From the NCBI RefSeq assembly GCF_900129775.1, contig NZ_FQWV01000001.1, positions 143,619-207,618 of the forward strand: DNA of 64,000 nucleotides. The letters are read 5' to 3'. The translations under genes were made by a program, and so were the position numbers. This document shows, piece after piece, positions 7,925-16,977 of the stretch (its first letter is position 1; every line of letters starts with the position of its first letter). The DNA comes from Halobaculum gomorrense (GTDB taxonomy: Archaea; Halobacteriota; Halobacteria; Halobacteriales; Haloferacaceae). The notes beneath the pieces are model-generated. The model worked only from the letters and a program-made list of their open reading frames with translations, was not told the origin of the DNA and searched no databases.

Positions 7925-9232
7925 ATGAGCGAACGCGACCGCGGGAGCCAGGCCGGCGATGGGAACGGCGGCGCAGAGGACGACGACGGCGAGCGGGCCG
8001 GTATCCTCGACGGAGTGACGGTGGTCGACCTCTCGACGTTCGTGACCGGCGGGTTCGCGACGACGATGCTGGCGAATCAGGGCGCGGAGGTGATCAAGGT
8101 CGAACGCCCGGACGTCGGTGACGACTCCAGACACTCGGGGCCGCCGTTCGTCGACCCCGGCGACTACGACGGGCCCGGGACGGTGGCGAACGACAACGGC
8201 GAATCGCCGTACTTCTGGACGGTCAACTACGGAAAGCGGTCGGTCGAGCTCGACCTGAAGACGGACGCGGGGCTCGCCGCGCTGTACGACATCGTAGAGG
8301 AGGCGGACGTGTTCGTCGAGAACTTCCGGCCCGGCACGGCCGACCGGATCGGCGTCGGCTACGAGGACATCCGCGCGGTGCGCGAGGACGTGGTCTACTG
8401 TTCCATCTCGGCGTTCGGCGACTCCGGCCCGTGGCGCGAGCGCCCCGGCTACGACCTGCTTGTCCAGGGGACGAGCGGCATCATGTCCGTGACGGGCGAG
8501 GAGGACGGCGACCCGGTGAAAGTGGGGCTCCCCCAGACGGACCTCATCACGGCCATGTGGGCGGCGTTCGGCGTCGTCTGCTCGCTGTTCCGGCGGGAGC
8601 TCACCGGCGAGGGCGACCGCGTGGAACTCGCGATGCACGACGCGGCGCTACCGTGGCTCACCAAGCAGGCCGCGAAGGCGTTCCAGGGCGAGGAGCCCGG
8701 CCGGATGGGGACCCGTGACCCCGTGATCGCGCCGTATCAGGCGTACCCGACCGCGGACGGCTACCTGAACGTCGGCTGTGCGAACCAGAAGCTCTGGCGG
8801 GAGCTGTGTACGGCCATCGGCCGCGAGGACCTCTTCGAGGACGATCGGTTCGCCACGAATCCCGACCGGGTCGACCACATGGACGAGCTGGAGGCGGAGC
8901 TTTCGGAGACGTTCCGCGAGCGCACGACCGACGAGTGGGTCGACCGCCTCGCCGACGAGGCGGGGCTTCCGGTCGGGCCGGTGAACACGGTTCCGGAGGC
9001 GCTCGCCTCCGAGCAGACCGAAGCCCGCGGCGTCGTCACCGAGCTCGACCACCCGGCCACGGGGCGGATGAAGGCGCTGGAGCACCCCCTCAACTTCGCG
9101 GGCGCCGAGTCGGGGTTCGAGGAGGCGCCGCCGCTGCTCGGGGAGGACACCGAGGCGGTGCTCCGGGAGGCGGGCTACGACGACGAGCGCCTCGCGGCGC
9201 TCCGCGAGGCCGGCGGGATCCCCGACCGCTGA
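7925..9232 (+). CDS. Family III CoA-transferase (CaiB/BaiF)
   Basis: A 435-residue member of the CaiB/BaiF (formyl-CoA transferase-like) family. The N-terminus has about 30 extra acidic residues before the conserved LDGVTVVDLSTFVTGGFATTMLANQGAEVIKVERP. Further family motifs are NYGKRSVELDLK, DVFVENFRPGT, ISAFGDSGPWRERPGYDLLVQG, and VELAMHDAAL, the last bearing the probable catalytic Asp that forms the acyl anhydride. The length is normal. These enzymes move CoA between carboxylic acids. Together with two PrpD family proteins and dehydrogenases nearby it suggests activation of an organic acid for breakdown. The 80-bp palindromic repeat begins directly after its stop codon. Confidence 0.92.
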   Translation: MSERDRGSQAGDGNGGAEDDDGERAGILDGVTVVDLSTFVTGGFATTMLANQGAEVIKVERPDVGDDSRHSGPPFVDPGDYDGPGTVANDNGESPYFWTVNYGKRSVELDLKTDAGLAALYDIVEEADVFVENFRPGTADRIGVGYEDIRAVREDVVYCSISAFGDSGPWRERPGYDLLVQGTSGIMSVTGEEDGDPVKVGLPQTDLITAMWAAFGVVCSLFRRELTGEGDRVELAMHDAALPWLTKQAAKAFQGEEPGRMGTRDPVIAPYQAYPTADGYLNVGCANQKLWRELCTAIGREDLFEDDRFATNPDRVDHMDELEAELSETFRERTTDEWVDRLADEAGLPVGPVNTVPEALASEQTEARGVVTELDHPATGRMKALEHPLNFAGAESGFEEAPPLLGEDTEAVLREAGYDDERLAALREAGGIPDR

Positions 9233-9312
9233 TAGCGATTACTACGACGATGTACCGGTGCGACCGCACGCCGTCGTGCGGTCGATCCCGGACTGACTCG
9301 TCGCAATCACTA
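9233..9312. repeat. 80-bp palindromic repeat, copy A
   Basis: A sequence of 80 bases that recurs at 45461-45540 with eight mismatches. Its centre is a perfect stem (CGACCGCAC and GTGCGGTCG) around a six-base loop GCCGTC, and its ends are imperfect inverted repeats (TAGCGATT at the left, AATCACTA at the right). It begins at the base after a CoA-transferase stop codon. No gene is visible in it or up to 9388. It could be a small mobile palindrome or a transcription terminator. Confidence 0.8.
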
Positions 9313-9388
9313 CGAGGCGGGCGCCGGCGGCTCGGGGGTCCCTGACCGCTCCGCCCGCTCCCGCCGCGGCCCGCCCCGGTCCGGTCGC

Positions 9389-10108
9389 TCACAGCAGCGC
9401 GTCGGCTAGCGCCGCCGGGTCCGGCACGCGCAGGTCCGGTCGCCGGTCCCACCCGCCGTAGGGGCGGTCGTGGCGGTTCAGGTAGACGCCGGCCATCCCG
9501 GCGGCCGTCGCGCCGACGGTGTCGAAGGTGTGCGCCGAGACGAACGCCACGTCGGCGGGGGCGACCCCGTACCGGTCGCACAACAGCTCGTACGGCGCGG
9601 GGTTGGGCTTGTAGCGCCCGGCTTCGGCGACCGACACCCAGCCGTCGAGCGGCACCGCGAGGTCCTCCGTGACGGCCGAGAGCATTCCCGGGTCGCCGTT
9701 GGAGAGGCCGACGAGCGCGTACTCGTCGGCGAGTCGCTCGAACGGCTCGACGCAGTCGGGGTAGGCGTCGAGCTCCCGCCAGGACTCGACGAACGCGCGG
9801 ACCTCCGCGTTGGTTGCGGGGACGCCGACCTGGTCGAGCCGGTAGCGGAGCGCCCGCTCGGTGATTGTCTCGAAGGGGGTGTGGTCGCCGCCGACGAGCG
9901 AGTCCACCAGCGAGTCGCGAAAGTGCATCGCAAGGTAGCGTCGCAGGAGCACGCCGGCATCTGCGTCGGCGCCGTGGGCGTCGAGGATCCCCGCGAGCGC
10001 GGGTTCGAGCGTGGACACCCGGTCGAGGACGGTGTCGTAGAGGTCGAACGCGAGCAGTTCGGTCCCGGTCGGGTCGACCGGCGTCGTCGGGTGGTCGTCG
10101 GGATGCAT
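9389..10108 (-). CDS. HAD superfamily hydrolase, 2-haloacid dehalogenase type II-like
   Basis: A cytosolic hydrolase of 239 residues. The HAD motifs are present: nucleophile Asp in LLAFDLYDTVLD near the N-terminus, motif II GLSNGDP at about residue 130, motif III Lys in AGRYKPNPAPYELL, and an acidic motif IV region FVSAHTFDTVGA. The order and the S-A-H-x-x-D stretch match type II 2-haloacid dehalogenases, which replace the halogen of short haloacids by hydroxyl, though many such relatives act on other small acids or phosphates. The ATG at 10108 (MHPDDHPTT) is chosen over an upstream one because the preceding residues lack conservation character. Confidence 0.85.
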   Translation of the reverse strand: MHPDDHPTTPVDPTGTELLAFDLYDTVLDRVSTLEPALAGILDAHGADADAGVLLRRYLAMHFRDSLVDSLVGGDHTPFETITERALRYRLDQVGVPATNAEVRAFVESWRELDAYPDCVEPFERLADEYALVGLSNGDPGMLSAVTEDLAVPLDGWVSVAEAGRYKPNPAPYELLCDRYGVAPADVAFVSAHTFDTVGATAAGMAGVYLNRHDRPYGGWDRRPDLRVPDPAALADALL

Positions 10109-10215
10109 GGGCGGTAGTTCCCTCCCCCGGGCGAACGGTCCCCAGGACAATCGGGCTACCGGCGGTGCCGGCCGTCCTCACAAGCTTGATTGTGTTCGGC
10201 GGCGACCCCCGACCG

Positions 10216-10977
10216 ATGAGCGACGCCGACGAGTGGGACGTCGACCGCTACGAGGAGTCGCACGGCTTCGTCCACGAGTACGGCGCGGACCTCCTCGACC
10301 TGCTCGACCCCGTGCCCGGCGAGCGCGTGCTCGACCTGGGCTGCGGCACGGGCCACCTCACCGCACGGATCGGGGAGCGCGGCGCGGAGGCGGTCGGCGT
10401 CGACGCCGACCAGGCGATGCTCGCGGAGGCCCGGGCGTCGTACCCGTCCGTCGAGTTCCGCGAGGCCGACGGCCAGTCGTTCTCGGTCGGTGAACCGTTC
10501 GACGCGGTGTTCTCGAACGCCGCCCTCCACTGGATGCCCGACCAGGACGGCGTCGCCGACTCCGTCCGGGGGGCGCTGCGCCCCGGCGGCCGGTTCGTCG
10601 CCGAGCTGGGCGGCCACGGGAACGTCGACCGGGTCAGGGAGGCGCTGCGCGAGGAGGCGGCGGCCGCCGGCGCCGACGCGACCGACCCGTGGCACTTCCC
10701 CCGCCTCGGCGAGCACGCGAGCCTGCTGGAGGGGCACGGGTTCGAGGTGCGGTTCGCCCGGCTGTTCGACCGCCCGACGGCGCTCGACGGCGCCGAGGGC
10801 CTCCGCGAGTGGCTCCGGACGTTCGCCGGGTCGTTCGTCACCGGGCTCGACGAGGACGGCCGCGCGGCCGTCCTCGACCGCGTGGCGGAGCGGCTCCGCT
10901 CCGACCTGTACGACTCCAGGAACGACGAGTGGACCCTCGGCTACCGCCGCCTGCGGTTCCTCGCCGTCAGGGAGTAG
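10216..10977 (+). CDS. Class I SAM-dependent methyltransferase, trans-aconitate methyltransferase-like
   Basis: A 253-residue methyltransferase. SAM-binding motif I is VLDLGCGTGHLTARI at about residues 37-52, the acidic residue of motif II is in AVGVDADQAM, and later FDAVFSNAALHWMPDQ resembles Tam, which methylates trans-aconitate that would otherwise inhibit the citric acid cycle. Being next to a PrpD family gene, whose relatives act on methylcitrate or aconitate, makes an organic-acid substrate plausible. The product could still be a general methyltransferase acting on a different small molecule. Confidence 0.85.
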   Translation: MSDADEWDVDRYEESHGFVHEYGADLLDLLDPVPGERVLDLGCGTGHLTARIGERGAEAVGVDADQAMLAEARASYPSVEFREADGQSFSVGEPFDAVFSNAALHWMPDQDGVADSVRGALRPGGRFVAELGGHGNVDRVREALREEAAAAGADATDPWHFPRLGEHASLLEGHGFEVRFARLFDRPTALDGAEGLREWLRTFAGSFVTGLDEDGRAAVLDRVAERLRSDLYDSRNDEWTLGYRRLRFLAVRE

Positions 10978-11050
10978 CCGGCGGGCGCGCGCGGCGCGAC
11001 CGTCGGCGGTCGCCCGGGGATTTATCGCCCCGCACGCGCCGTGTGCGCAC

Positions 11051-12505
11051 ATGACGGACACGGCGACCGACACGCTGATCGAGCACTGCCGCTGCGCCCC
11101 CGACCGCGACCGGCCGCCGGCGGTGGACCGGGCGCTCCGCCGACACCTCCTCGACACCGTCGGCGTCGCGCTCGGCGCGCGCGAACACGCCGGGTCGAGC
11201 CCGTCGATCGAACGCGCGGCGCGACGCCTCGCGGGCGCGTCCGGGTCGGAGGGGACCGGCGCGGGCGCGGACGCCGGCGCGGCGACCGTGTGGGCGACCG
11301 GCGAGCGCCTGCCCGCCGGGGAGGCGGCGCTGCTGAACGGCGCGCACGCCCACAGCCTCGACTTCGACGACACCCACCGGGAGTCCTCGCTGCACCCGGG
11401 TGCCCCGGTCGTGCCCGCGGCGCTCGCGGTCGCCGAGCGGCGCGCCGCGGCTGGCGACCCCGTCGACGGCGAGCGCGTGCTCGCGGGCGTCCGCGCCGGC
11501 TACGACGTGGCGTGCGCGGTCGGGCGGGCGGTCGACCCCGACGCCCACTACGACCGCGGCTTCCACGTCACCGCGACCTGCGGGACCTTCGGCGCGACCG
11601 CGGCCGCGGGCGTCGTCGCGGGGCTGAGCGAGGCGGGGTTCGCGGACGCCTTCGGCGTCAACGGGAGCCAGGCGGCGGGGTCGCTGCAGTTCCTCGCGAA
11701 CGGCGCGTGGAACAAGCGGCTCCACCCGGGGCTTTCGGCCCGCCGCGCGGTGGAGGCGGTCACGCTCGCCGCCGAGGGGTTCCGCGGCGCCGCGGACGCC
11801 GTCGGCGGCGAGCACGGCTTCCTTGCGGGGTACACGCCGTCGGCCGACCCGGGGGAGCTGGCGGACATCGGCGGCCGCGAGGCGGTGCTGGAGACGGCGC
11901 TGAAGCCGTACCCCTGCTGTCGGTACATGCACTCGGCGCTCGACGCGCTGTGCGGCCTCGCAGACGAGGTCGATCCCGACGCGGTCGAGCGCGTCGTCGT
12001 CGACCTCCCGAAGCCGGGCGTGACGCTCACCGGCGACCCGATCGGGGCAAAGCGTCGCCCGGAAAACCTCGTCGACTGTCAGTTCTCGATGCCGTTCGGC
12101 GCCGCGCTCGCGCTCTCGACGGGCGAGGCGGGCCTGAAGGCGTTCCTCGACGCGCGGGATCGTCTCGACAACCCTGCGCTCCGGCGGCTGATGGACGCGA
12201 CAGAGGTGGTCTCTACCGAGGCGACCGCCGAGCCGTTCCCGGAGCGGTGGGCTGCCGCCGTCGTCGTCGAGACCGACGACGGCGACCACCACGAGCGGTT
12301 CGTCGAGGCCGCCCCCGGTGAGCCCGAGCGCCCGCTCGACGCCGACGCGGTCGAGGAGAAGTTCGCGTCGTTGGCGGGGAGCGCCGGCGCCGACGCCGAC
12401 GCGGTGGAGGCGGCGTTGGCCGCCGCCCGCGCCGACCCCTTCGACCTCGACGCGTTCCTCGATGCGGTCCGGGCGGGCGTCGCAGAGGCACCGGCCGAAG
12501 CCTGA
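11051..12505 (+). CDS. MmgE/PrpD family protein
   Basis: A 484-residue protein of normal family length with no cupin. Family motifs include the LLDTVGVALGA segment near residue 35, HSLDFDDTHRESSLHPGAPV near 105, GFHVTATCGTFGATAAAG near 172 and KPYPCCRYMHSALDA near 282. The family includes 2-methylcitrate dehydratase and cis-aconitate decarboxylase. A second, cupin-fused member lies at 3756-5561; the two are clearly diverged rather than a fresh duplication. It follows the methyltransferase gene on the same strand with about 70 bases between, so they may share a transcript. Substrate is unknown. Confidence 0.9.
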   Translation: MTDTATDTLIEHCRCAPDRDRPPAVDRALRRHLLDTVGVALGAREHAGSSPSIERAARRLAGASGSEGTGAGADAGAATVWATGERLPAGEAALLNGAHAHSLDFDDTHRESSLHPGAPVVPAALAVAERRAAAGDPVDGERVLAGVRAGYDVACAVGRAVDPDAHYDRGFHVTATCGTFGATAAAGVVAGLSEAGFADAFGVNGSQAAGSLQFLANGAWNKRLHPGLSARRAVEAVTLAAEGFRGAADAVGGEHGFLAGYTPSADPGELADIGGREAVLETALKPYPCCRYMHSALDALCGLADEVDPDAVERVVVDLPKPGVTLTGDPIGAKRRPENLVDCQFSMPFGAALALSTGEAGLKAFLDARDRLDNPALRRLMDATEVVSTEATAEPFPERWAAAVVVETDDGDHHERFVEAAPGEPERPLDADAVEEKFASLAGSAGADADAVEAALAAARADPFDLDAFLDAVRAGVAEAPAEA

Positions 12506-12583
12506 TACTGTCGGACGTACGCACGTCACGACGTTCTCCACACCGGGTGGCGAATAGCTTCACGAAGGAACCTCCGACAGTAT
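12505..12583. repeat. 79-bp segment bounded by perfect 11-bp inverted repeats
   Basis: ATACTGTCGGA at 12505-12515 is the exact reverse complement of TCCGACAGTAT at 12573-12583. The 57 bases between show no coding potential. The left arm begins inside the stop codon region of the PrpD family gene. It may be a degenerate small transposable element end pair or a transcription terminator-like stem. No flanking target duplication is seen. Confidence 0.5.
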
Positions 12584-12673
12584 GAGGCGGTCGGGAACGG
12601 TCGCGTCGATCTTCTAGCGGGGGACTGCTGGGATTATCGGCGCCCCGCCGCTGAGCCCCAAGACAGCTATGAC

Positions 12674-12895
12674 GTGAACGACATCGTCGTCAACGGTTGT
12701 ACCGTCACGGGGATCGTCGAGGGCGACTCGAACCTCTCGGGGTTCATTCCGGACCTGATCGAACTGTCTCGCCAGGGGACGTTCACGTCCGACGAGCTCA
12801 TCACGTACTACGACTTCGACGATGTCGAAAAGACGGTCGAGGACTCGGAGTCGGGCGAGACGACCAAGCCCGTACTGCGGGTGAGCGAGCCCTGA
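12674..12895 (+). pseudogene. C-terminal fragment of an NAD(P)-dependent alcohol dehydrogenase
   Basis: The frame reads NDIVVNGCTVTGIVEGDSNL, then SGFIPDLIELSRQGTFTSDELITYYDF and ends DSESGETTKPVLRVSEP. This matches the last 70 or so residues of aryl or benzyl alcohol dehydrogenase-type zinc enzymes (the GIVEGDS...FIP.LI.L..G.F..D.L pattern). The catalytic and nucleotide-binding parts are absent, and upstream sequence is not readable as the missing domains. A GTG at 12674 could start a 73-residue peptide, but a gene remnant is the better reading. Confidence 0.75.
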
Positions 12896-12962
12896 CGCGG
12901 TCGGGAAGCAGCCGACGGAGCGGTCCGCCTCCTGCTCGACGCGCCGACGGTGTCTCTCCGCC

Positions 12963-14024
12963 TCAGAACTCGTCGATCACCGGGATCCCCTCGGTCCCGA
13001 AGTCCGTCATCGCCGACAGCCTGTCGTTCACGTCGTCCAGCGTCACCGTCTCGCTGATCACGGCGCTGGGGTCGAGCTTGTCGCGGGCGACCATCCGGAA
13101 GATCTCGTCGTAGCGCGTCGGCGGCAGGCCCAGTGATCCGACGAACTCGATCTCTTTCATCACCATCGCGTCCGTCGGGAGGCCCACCATGCCCTCCTCC
13201 TCGGACGTGGTGAGGCCGATCTGGACGTGCGTGCCCCGCGTGCCGAGGCTGAGTACCGAGTTGCGGCACGTCTCGGCGATGCCGAGCGCGTCGACGGAGA
13301 CGTGACAGCCGCCGCCCGCGAGCGCCTGCACCGCCCCCGGAACGTCGTCGGCCTCGCCGGCGTTGACCGTCTCAGCGGCGCCCAGTTCCACCGCCTTCGA
13401 GAGCTTCTCGTCGTCGAGGTCGACGGCGACGACGTTCGCGCCCAGGGCGTCGGCGATGTGGACCGCCGAGAGGCCGACCCCGCCGACGCCGTGAACGGCG
13501 ACCCAGTCGCCCGCCTCGACGGGCGCCCGGTGGGCCAATCCGTGGAAAGCGGTCATGAACCGACAGCCCAGCCCCGCCATGTCGACGGAGCCGACGCCGT
13601 CCGGGAGGTGAACGAGATTGTGGTCGGCCGCGGGCACGTGGACCAGCTCGGCGAAGGCGCCGGGGACCGGCTCGACGAACCCCAGCGGCATCGGGTTCTC
13701 GCAGGTGTTCCCGTGGCCCGTCCGGCACTGCATACAGGTGCCGTCGCCGAGGTTGAACGGGACGGCGACGTGGTCGCCCTCGGCGAAGTTCGTCACGTCC
13801 TCGCCGACGGCGGCGACGCGACCCGCCGGCTCGTGGCCCAGGATCTGTCCCGGCTGGGGCTGGATCCCGAGCCAGTCCCAGTCGCCCTGCCAGCCGTGCC
13901 AGTCCGACCGACAGATACCGCACGCCTCGACCTCGACGACGACGCCCGTAGGCTCCGGCTCCGGATCCTCGACTTCGGTTACGTCGAGCGGTTCCCCGTG
14001 CTCCCGCAGGACTGCTGCTCGCAT
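12963..14024 (-). CDS. Zinc-dependent alcohol dehydrogenase (MDR family)
   Basis: A 353-residue medium-chain dehydrogenase. The catalytic zinc ligands appear in GICRSDWHGWQG (Cys37), GHEPAGRV (His-Glu) and GLGCRFMTAFHG; the NAD(P) site is VHGVGGVGLSAVHIADALGANVVAVDLD near residue 180. The structural zinc lobe reads CMQCRTGHGNTCEN: the third of four cysteines is Gly, so this site may be incomplete. It oxidises or reduces an alcohol/aldehyde pair in the cytosol. A fragment of a different alcohol dehydrogenase lies convergently just downstream. Substrate is unknown. Confidence 0.92.
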   Translation of the reverse strand: MRAAVLREHGEPLDVTEVEDPEPEPTGVVVEVEACGICRSDWHGWQGDWDWLGIQPQPGQILGHEPAGRVAAVGEDVTNFAEGDHVAVPFNLGDGTCMQCRTGHGNTCENPMPLGFVEPVPGAFAELVHVPAADHNLVHLPDGVGSVDMAGLGCRFMTAFHGLAHRAPVEAGDWVAVHGVGGVGLSAVHIADALGANVVAVDLDDEKLSKAVELGAAETVNAGEADDVPGAVQALAGGGCHVSVDALGIAETCRNSVLSLGTRGTHVQIGLTTSEEEGMVGLPTDAMVMKEIEFVGSLGLPPTRYDEIFRMVARDKLDPSAVISETVTLDDVNDRLSAMTDFGTEGIPVIDEF

Positions 14025-14128
14025 GACAGGTGCCTATTGGTGACAATTAACATAGCTTTTCCTGTCGGTCGTCCCGCTCGGCGGGATCAGGCGGGCGTCG
14101 GTAGCCGACGCGAGCGGGCCGTCGCGGC

Positions 14129-16810
14129 TCACGTGACCGGCAGGTCGACCGCGATCACCGTTCCGTCCTCGTCGGCCGAGACCAATCGCAGGTCGCCGCC
14201 GTGCATGTCGGCGACCCACTTCGCCAGCCACAACCCCAGCCCCGAGGCGTGTTGCAGCTGCGTTATCTCGCGGTCGCCGGCGACGACCGACCACTCCGCG
14301 TCGGGGATCCCCGGCCCGTCGTCGGCGACCGCGATCCGGACCGTCTCCTCGTCGAAGTCGACCACGCGGATCTCGACGGCCGACTTCGGATCCGGTGTGC
14401 CGAACTCGACGGCGTTGTCGAGCAGCTCCGCGACGGCGCGGTGGATCGCGTCGTCGTACGGGACGGGACGGGCCACGTCGACGTCGATCCGAACGTCCGC
14501 TTCCGAGGCGACCGACCGGACGAGCCGGACGAGTCGCTCCTCGATCGCCGCCGGCGGCACCGGGGCGCTGTCGCCCTCGCCGTCACGGAGCGTCCGCTGG
14601 ATCGCCTGCGCCGTCTCGCTCGCGTCGACGAGCGACCGGCTCGCCTCCTCGATCGCCGCCGCGTGTTCGGCCGCGTCCTCGACACTGTCGGCCGACCGGA
14701 CCAGCCCCGCGCGCCCGAGGATCACGTTCGTCTGGTTGCGGAGGTTGTGCCGCAACAGGCGGTGAAGCACGCGGAGGTGGGTCTCCTGCTGTCTGACCTC
14801 CGTGATGTCGGTCAACACGACGAACGCCCGCTCGGCGCCGTCGTCGCGGTAGGGGACGTTCCGGAACAGGTAGTACCGAAGCCCGCGGGGCGTCTGGATT
14901 TCGACCTCCCGCTCGACCGTCCCGTCGACGTCGCCGAGTCCCGCCAGGGCGTCGGCGATCGCCGCGGGGATCGACGCGCGAACCGCCGAGAGCGGCGCGT
15001 CCCGAAGGCTCGACCCCTCGGTGTCGGTCAGGGCGGCGAAGCGGTCGTTGACCGCCCGGATCGTCGCCCCGTCGTCCTCGAAGCTCAACTCCACGAGCGG
15101 GTCGGTGAGCGTCTCGAACAGCTCCGCGAACCGGCGCCGCTGCCGGGAGACCTCCGCCCTCGCGGTCCGGAGTTCGCGGATGTCTTGGACCGTTGCGACG
15201 ACGCCATCGGCGCCGGCCCCGTCGATGGCGGAGACGGCTATCCGGGCCGGGATCACCTCGCCCTCTCGGGAGACCAGCTCGGTCTCCACCGTCGCCGACG
15301 CGGGGCCGGCCGGCGGGTCGAGGAGGTCGTCGACAGCTCCGGTATCGGCCAGCACGTCGGCGACGTGGGTCCCGACGAGGGCCGACTGGGTCGTCCCGAG
15401 CGTCGCCGCGAGCGAGTTGGTGACGAGCGTGAACTCACGCTCCTCGTCCAGCGTGAACAGCATGTCGTCGGCGGCCTCCACGGCGGCCTGATACCGACGG
15501 CGCTCCCGGTCCCGGTCGACGCGATCGAAGACCGACTCCGCGGTCGCCGCGAGCAGCTCGAGGAACTGTCGGCCGTCAGTAGAGAACGACTCGTCGCTGC
15601 GATGGCCGACGCTCAGCGTTCGCGTGTCGCCGATCGGCAGGTACGTGGCCGTCTCGTCCAGATCGGCGTCAACGTGGTCGAGGTCGTCGGTACTGACGAC
15701 CCGATTCTCCGTGAACGCCGTCCCGACGGGCCCCTCGTCGGCGTCGTATCGCGGCCGGTCGCCCAGGCGGTCACGGACGGCGTCGGGGACCGCGATCGGC
15801 ACGAGCTCGTCGGTCTCGGGGTCGTGCTCCCGGACAACGGCGCTCTCGGCTTCGATCGTGTTCATCGCGACGTCGACGACCCGCTCGGCGACGCCGGCGG
15901 CCGTTGCCTCCCGGACCATCTCCTGGGTCGCCCGCAGGAGGTTGTTCAAGATCCGTTCGCGCCGCCGCTGCTGGCTCACATCGCGGAGCGTCCCGACCGT
16001 GCCTGAAAACGAGCCGTCCTCGTGTGGCCTGAGCGTCATCCGGTCAGTGCAGGGCACCCGCCGTCCATCCTTTCTGACGAGTTCGACGTCGAGCTTCGCG
16101 ATCGACAGCTCGCCGTCCTCGTTCCCGGAGTAGTCCCTGAGCAGCTCTCGTAGCGCGTCTTCCGCCTCCTCGACCGTCTCGTCGTCTTTGATCCGGTGTA
16201 CCGACGACCCCAGCAGCTCCGCTCGATCGTACCCCGTCATCTCGCACAGCGCGTCGTTGACGAACGTGAACCGCCCGTCCTCGTCGAGGATGTACACGGC
16301 GTCGCCGACGGTCTTGACGAGGTACTCGTAGAGGGTGGCGTCGTGTTCGTCGCCCGCCAGCGGTCTCCGCTCCTGATCCGCCGGTTCGCGTTCCAGCGCC
16401 ACCGGCGGTCCGTCGTCCGCACCGCTCGACGCGTCCTCGCGGGCCGAGAGCCGCCCGAGCTTCGCCGTGAGCAGGTCGATGTCGTCTCCGGGCCTCCAGA
16501 CGATCGCGTCCGCGGCGCCCGCGTCGATGGCCGCCCCCGCGACTCCCGGGTCCGGCGTCGCCCAGACGACCGGTCGGTCGAGGCCCGCCACAACCGGGTC
16601 GGCTTCGGTCGCGAACACCACGGCGGGCGCGTCGGCTCCCCGAGCGGCGTCGCCGTCGAGTTCGTCGAGCGGCCGGAGCGCGTCGAGCGGAACGCCGGCG
16701 TCCGCCGAGAGGTCGTCGATCGTCGCCTCGAGCGCCTCGCGGCGGTCTCGGAACCCGTCCCCGTAGTACGGACTGAGCGTGTGCGCTGCGGTACGGGATC
16801 GGTCTTCCAT
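14129..16810 (-). CDS. Multi-PAS/GAF sensor histidine kinase
   Basis: An 893-residue soluble sensor kinase. Order of parts: a degenerate receiver-like N-terminus (about 1-115), a PAS domain (about 155-285, DAVYILDEDGRFTFVNDALCEMTGY), a GAF domain (about 290-430), two further PAS domains (about 440-555 and 565-690), a dimerisation helix with the phosphoacceptor His in LLRHNLRNQ at about 688, and an HATPase domain with N box ELLDNAVEF, G1 DDGPGIP and G2 GLGLWLAKW. There are no membrane segments, so it senses an internal signal, perhaps redox or a small ligand. No receiver-protein gene is adjacent; the transducer at 16978 is downstream in genome order but separately expressed. The signal is unknown. 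Confidence 0.92.
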   Translation of the reverse strand: MEDRSRTAAHTLSPYYGDGFRDRREALEATIDDLSADAGVPLDALRPLDELDGDAARGADAPAVVFATEADPVVAGLDRPVVWATPDPGVAGAAIDAGAADAIVWRPGDDIDLLTAKLGRLSAREDASSGADDGPPVALEREPADQERRPLAGDEHDATLYEYLVKTVGDAVYILDEDGRFTFVNDALCEMTGYDRAELLGSSVHRIKDDETVEEAEDALRELLRDYSGNEDGELSIAKLDVELVRKDGRRVPCTDRMTLRPHEDGSFSGTVGTLRDVSQQRRRERILNNLLRATQEMVREATAAGVAERVVDVAMNTIEAESAVVREHDPETDELVPIAVPDAVRDRLGDRPRYDADEGPVGTAFTENRVVSTDDLDHVDADLDETATYLPIGDTRTLSVGHRSDESFSTDGRQFLELLAATAESVFDRVDRDRERRRYQAAVEAADDMLFTLDEEREFTLVTNSLAATLGTTQSALVGTHVADVLADTGAVDDLLDPPAGPASATVETELVSREGEVIPARIAVSAIDGAGADGVVATVQDIRELRTARAEVSRQRRRFAELFETLTDPLVELSFEDDGATIRAVNDRFAALTDTEGSSLRDAPLSAVRASIPAAIADALAGLGDVDGTVEREVEIQTPRGLRYYLFRNVPYRDDGAERAFVVLTDITEVRQQETHLRVLHRLLRHNLRNQTNVILGRAGLVRSADSVEDAAEHAAAIEEASRSLVDASETAQAIQRTLRDGEGDSAPVPPAAIEERLVRLVRSVASEADVRIDVDVARPVPYDDAIHRAVAELLDNAVEFGTPDPKSAVEIRVVDFDEETVRIAVADDGPGIPDAEWSVVAGDREITQLQHASGLGLWLAKWVADMHGGDLRLVSADEDGTVIAVDLPVT

Positions 16811-16977
16811 TCGGCGAGATCTGATCTCCCCGCCACTTGAGGGTTCGTATGTCGAAGCCGACCCCCGAGGGACCGGTCAGCGCGCTCGCCCCTCCCGTGG
16901 GTGGGTTCGACGACCGCCGACTCGCGGGCGAGCGACGGCCGCGTCGCGTGGAGCGACAGGCGCCTCGGACCCCCCGA

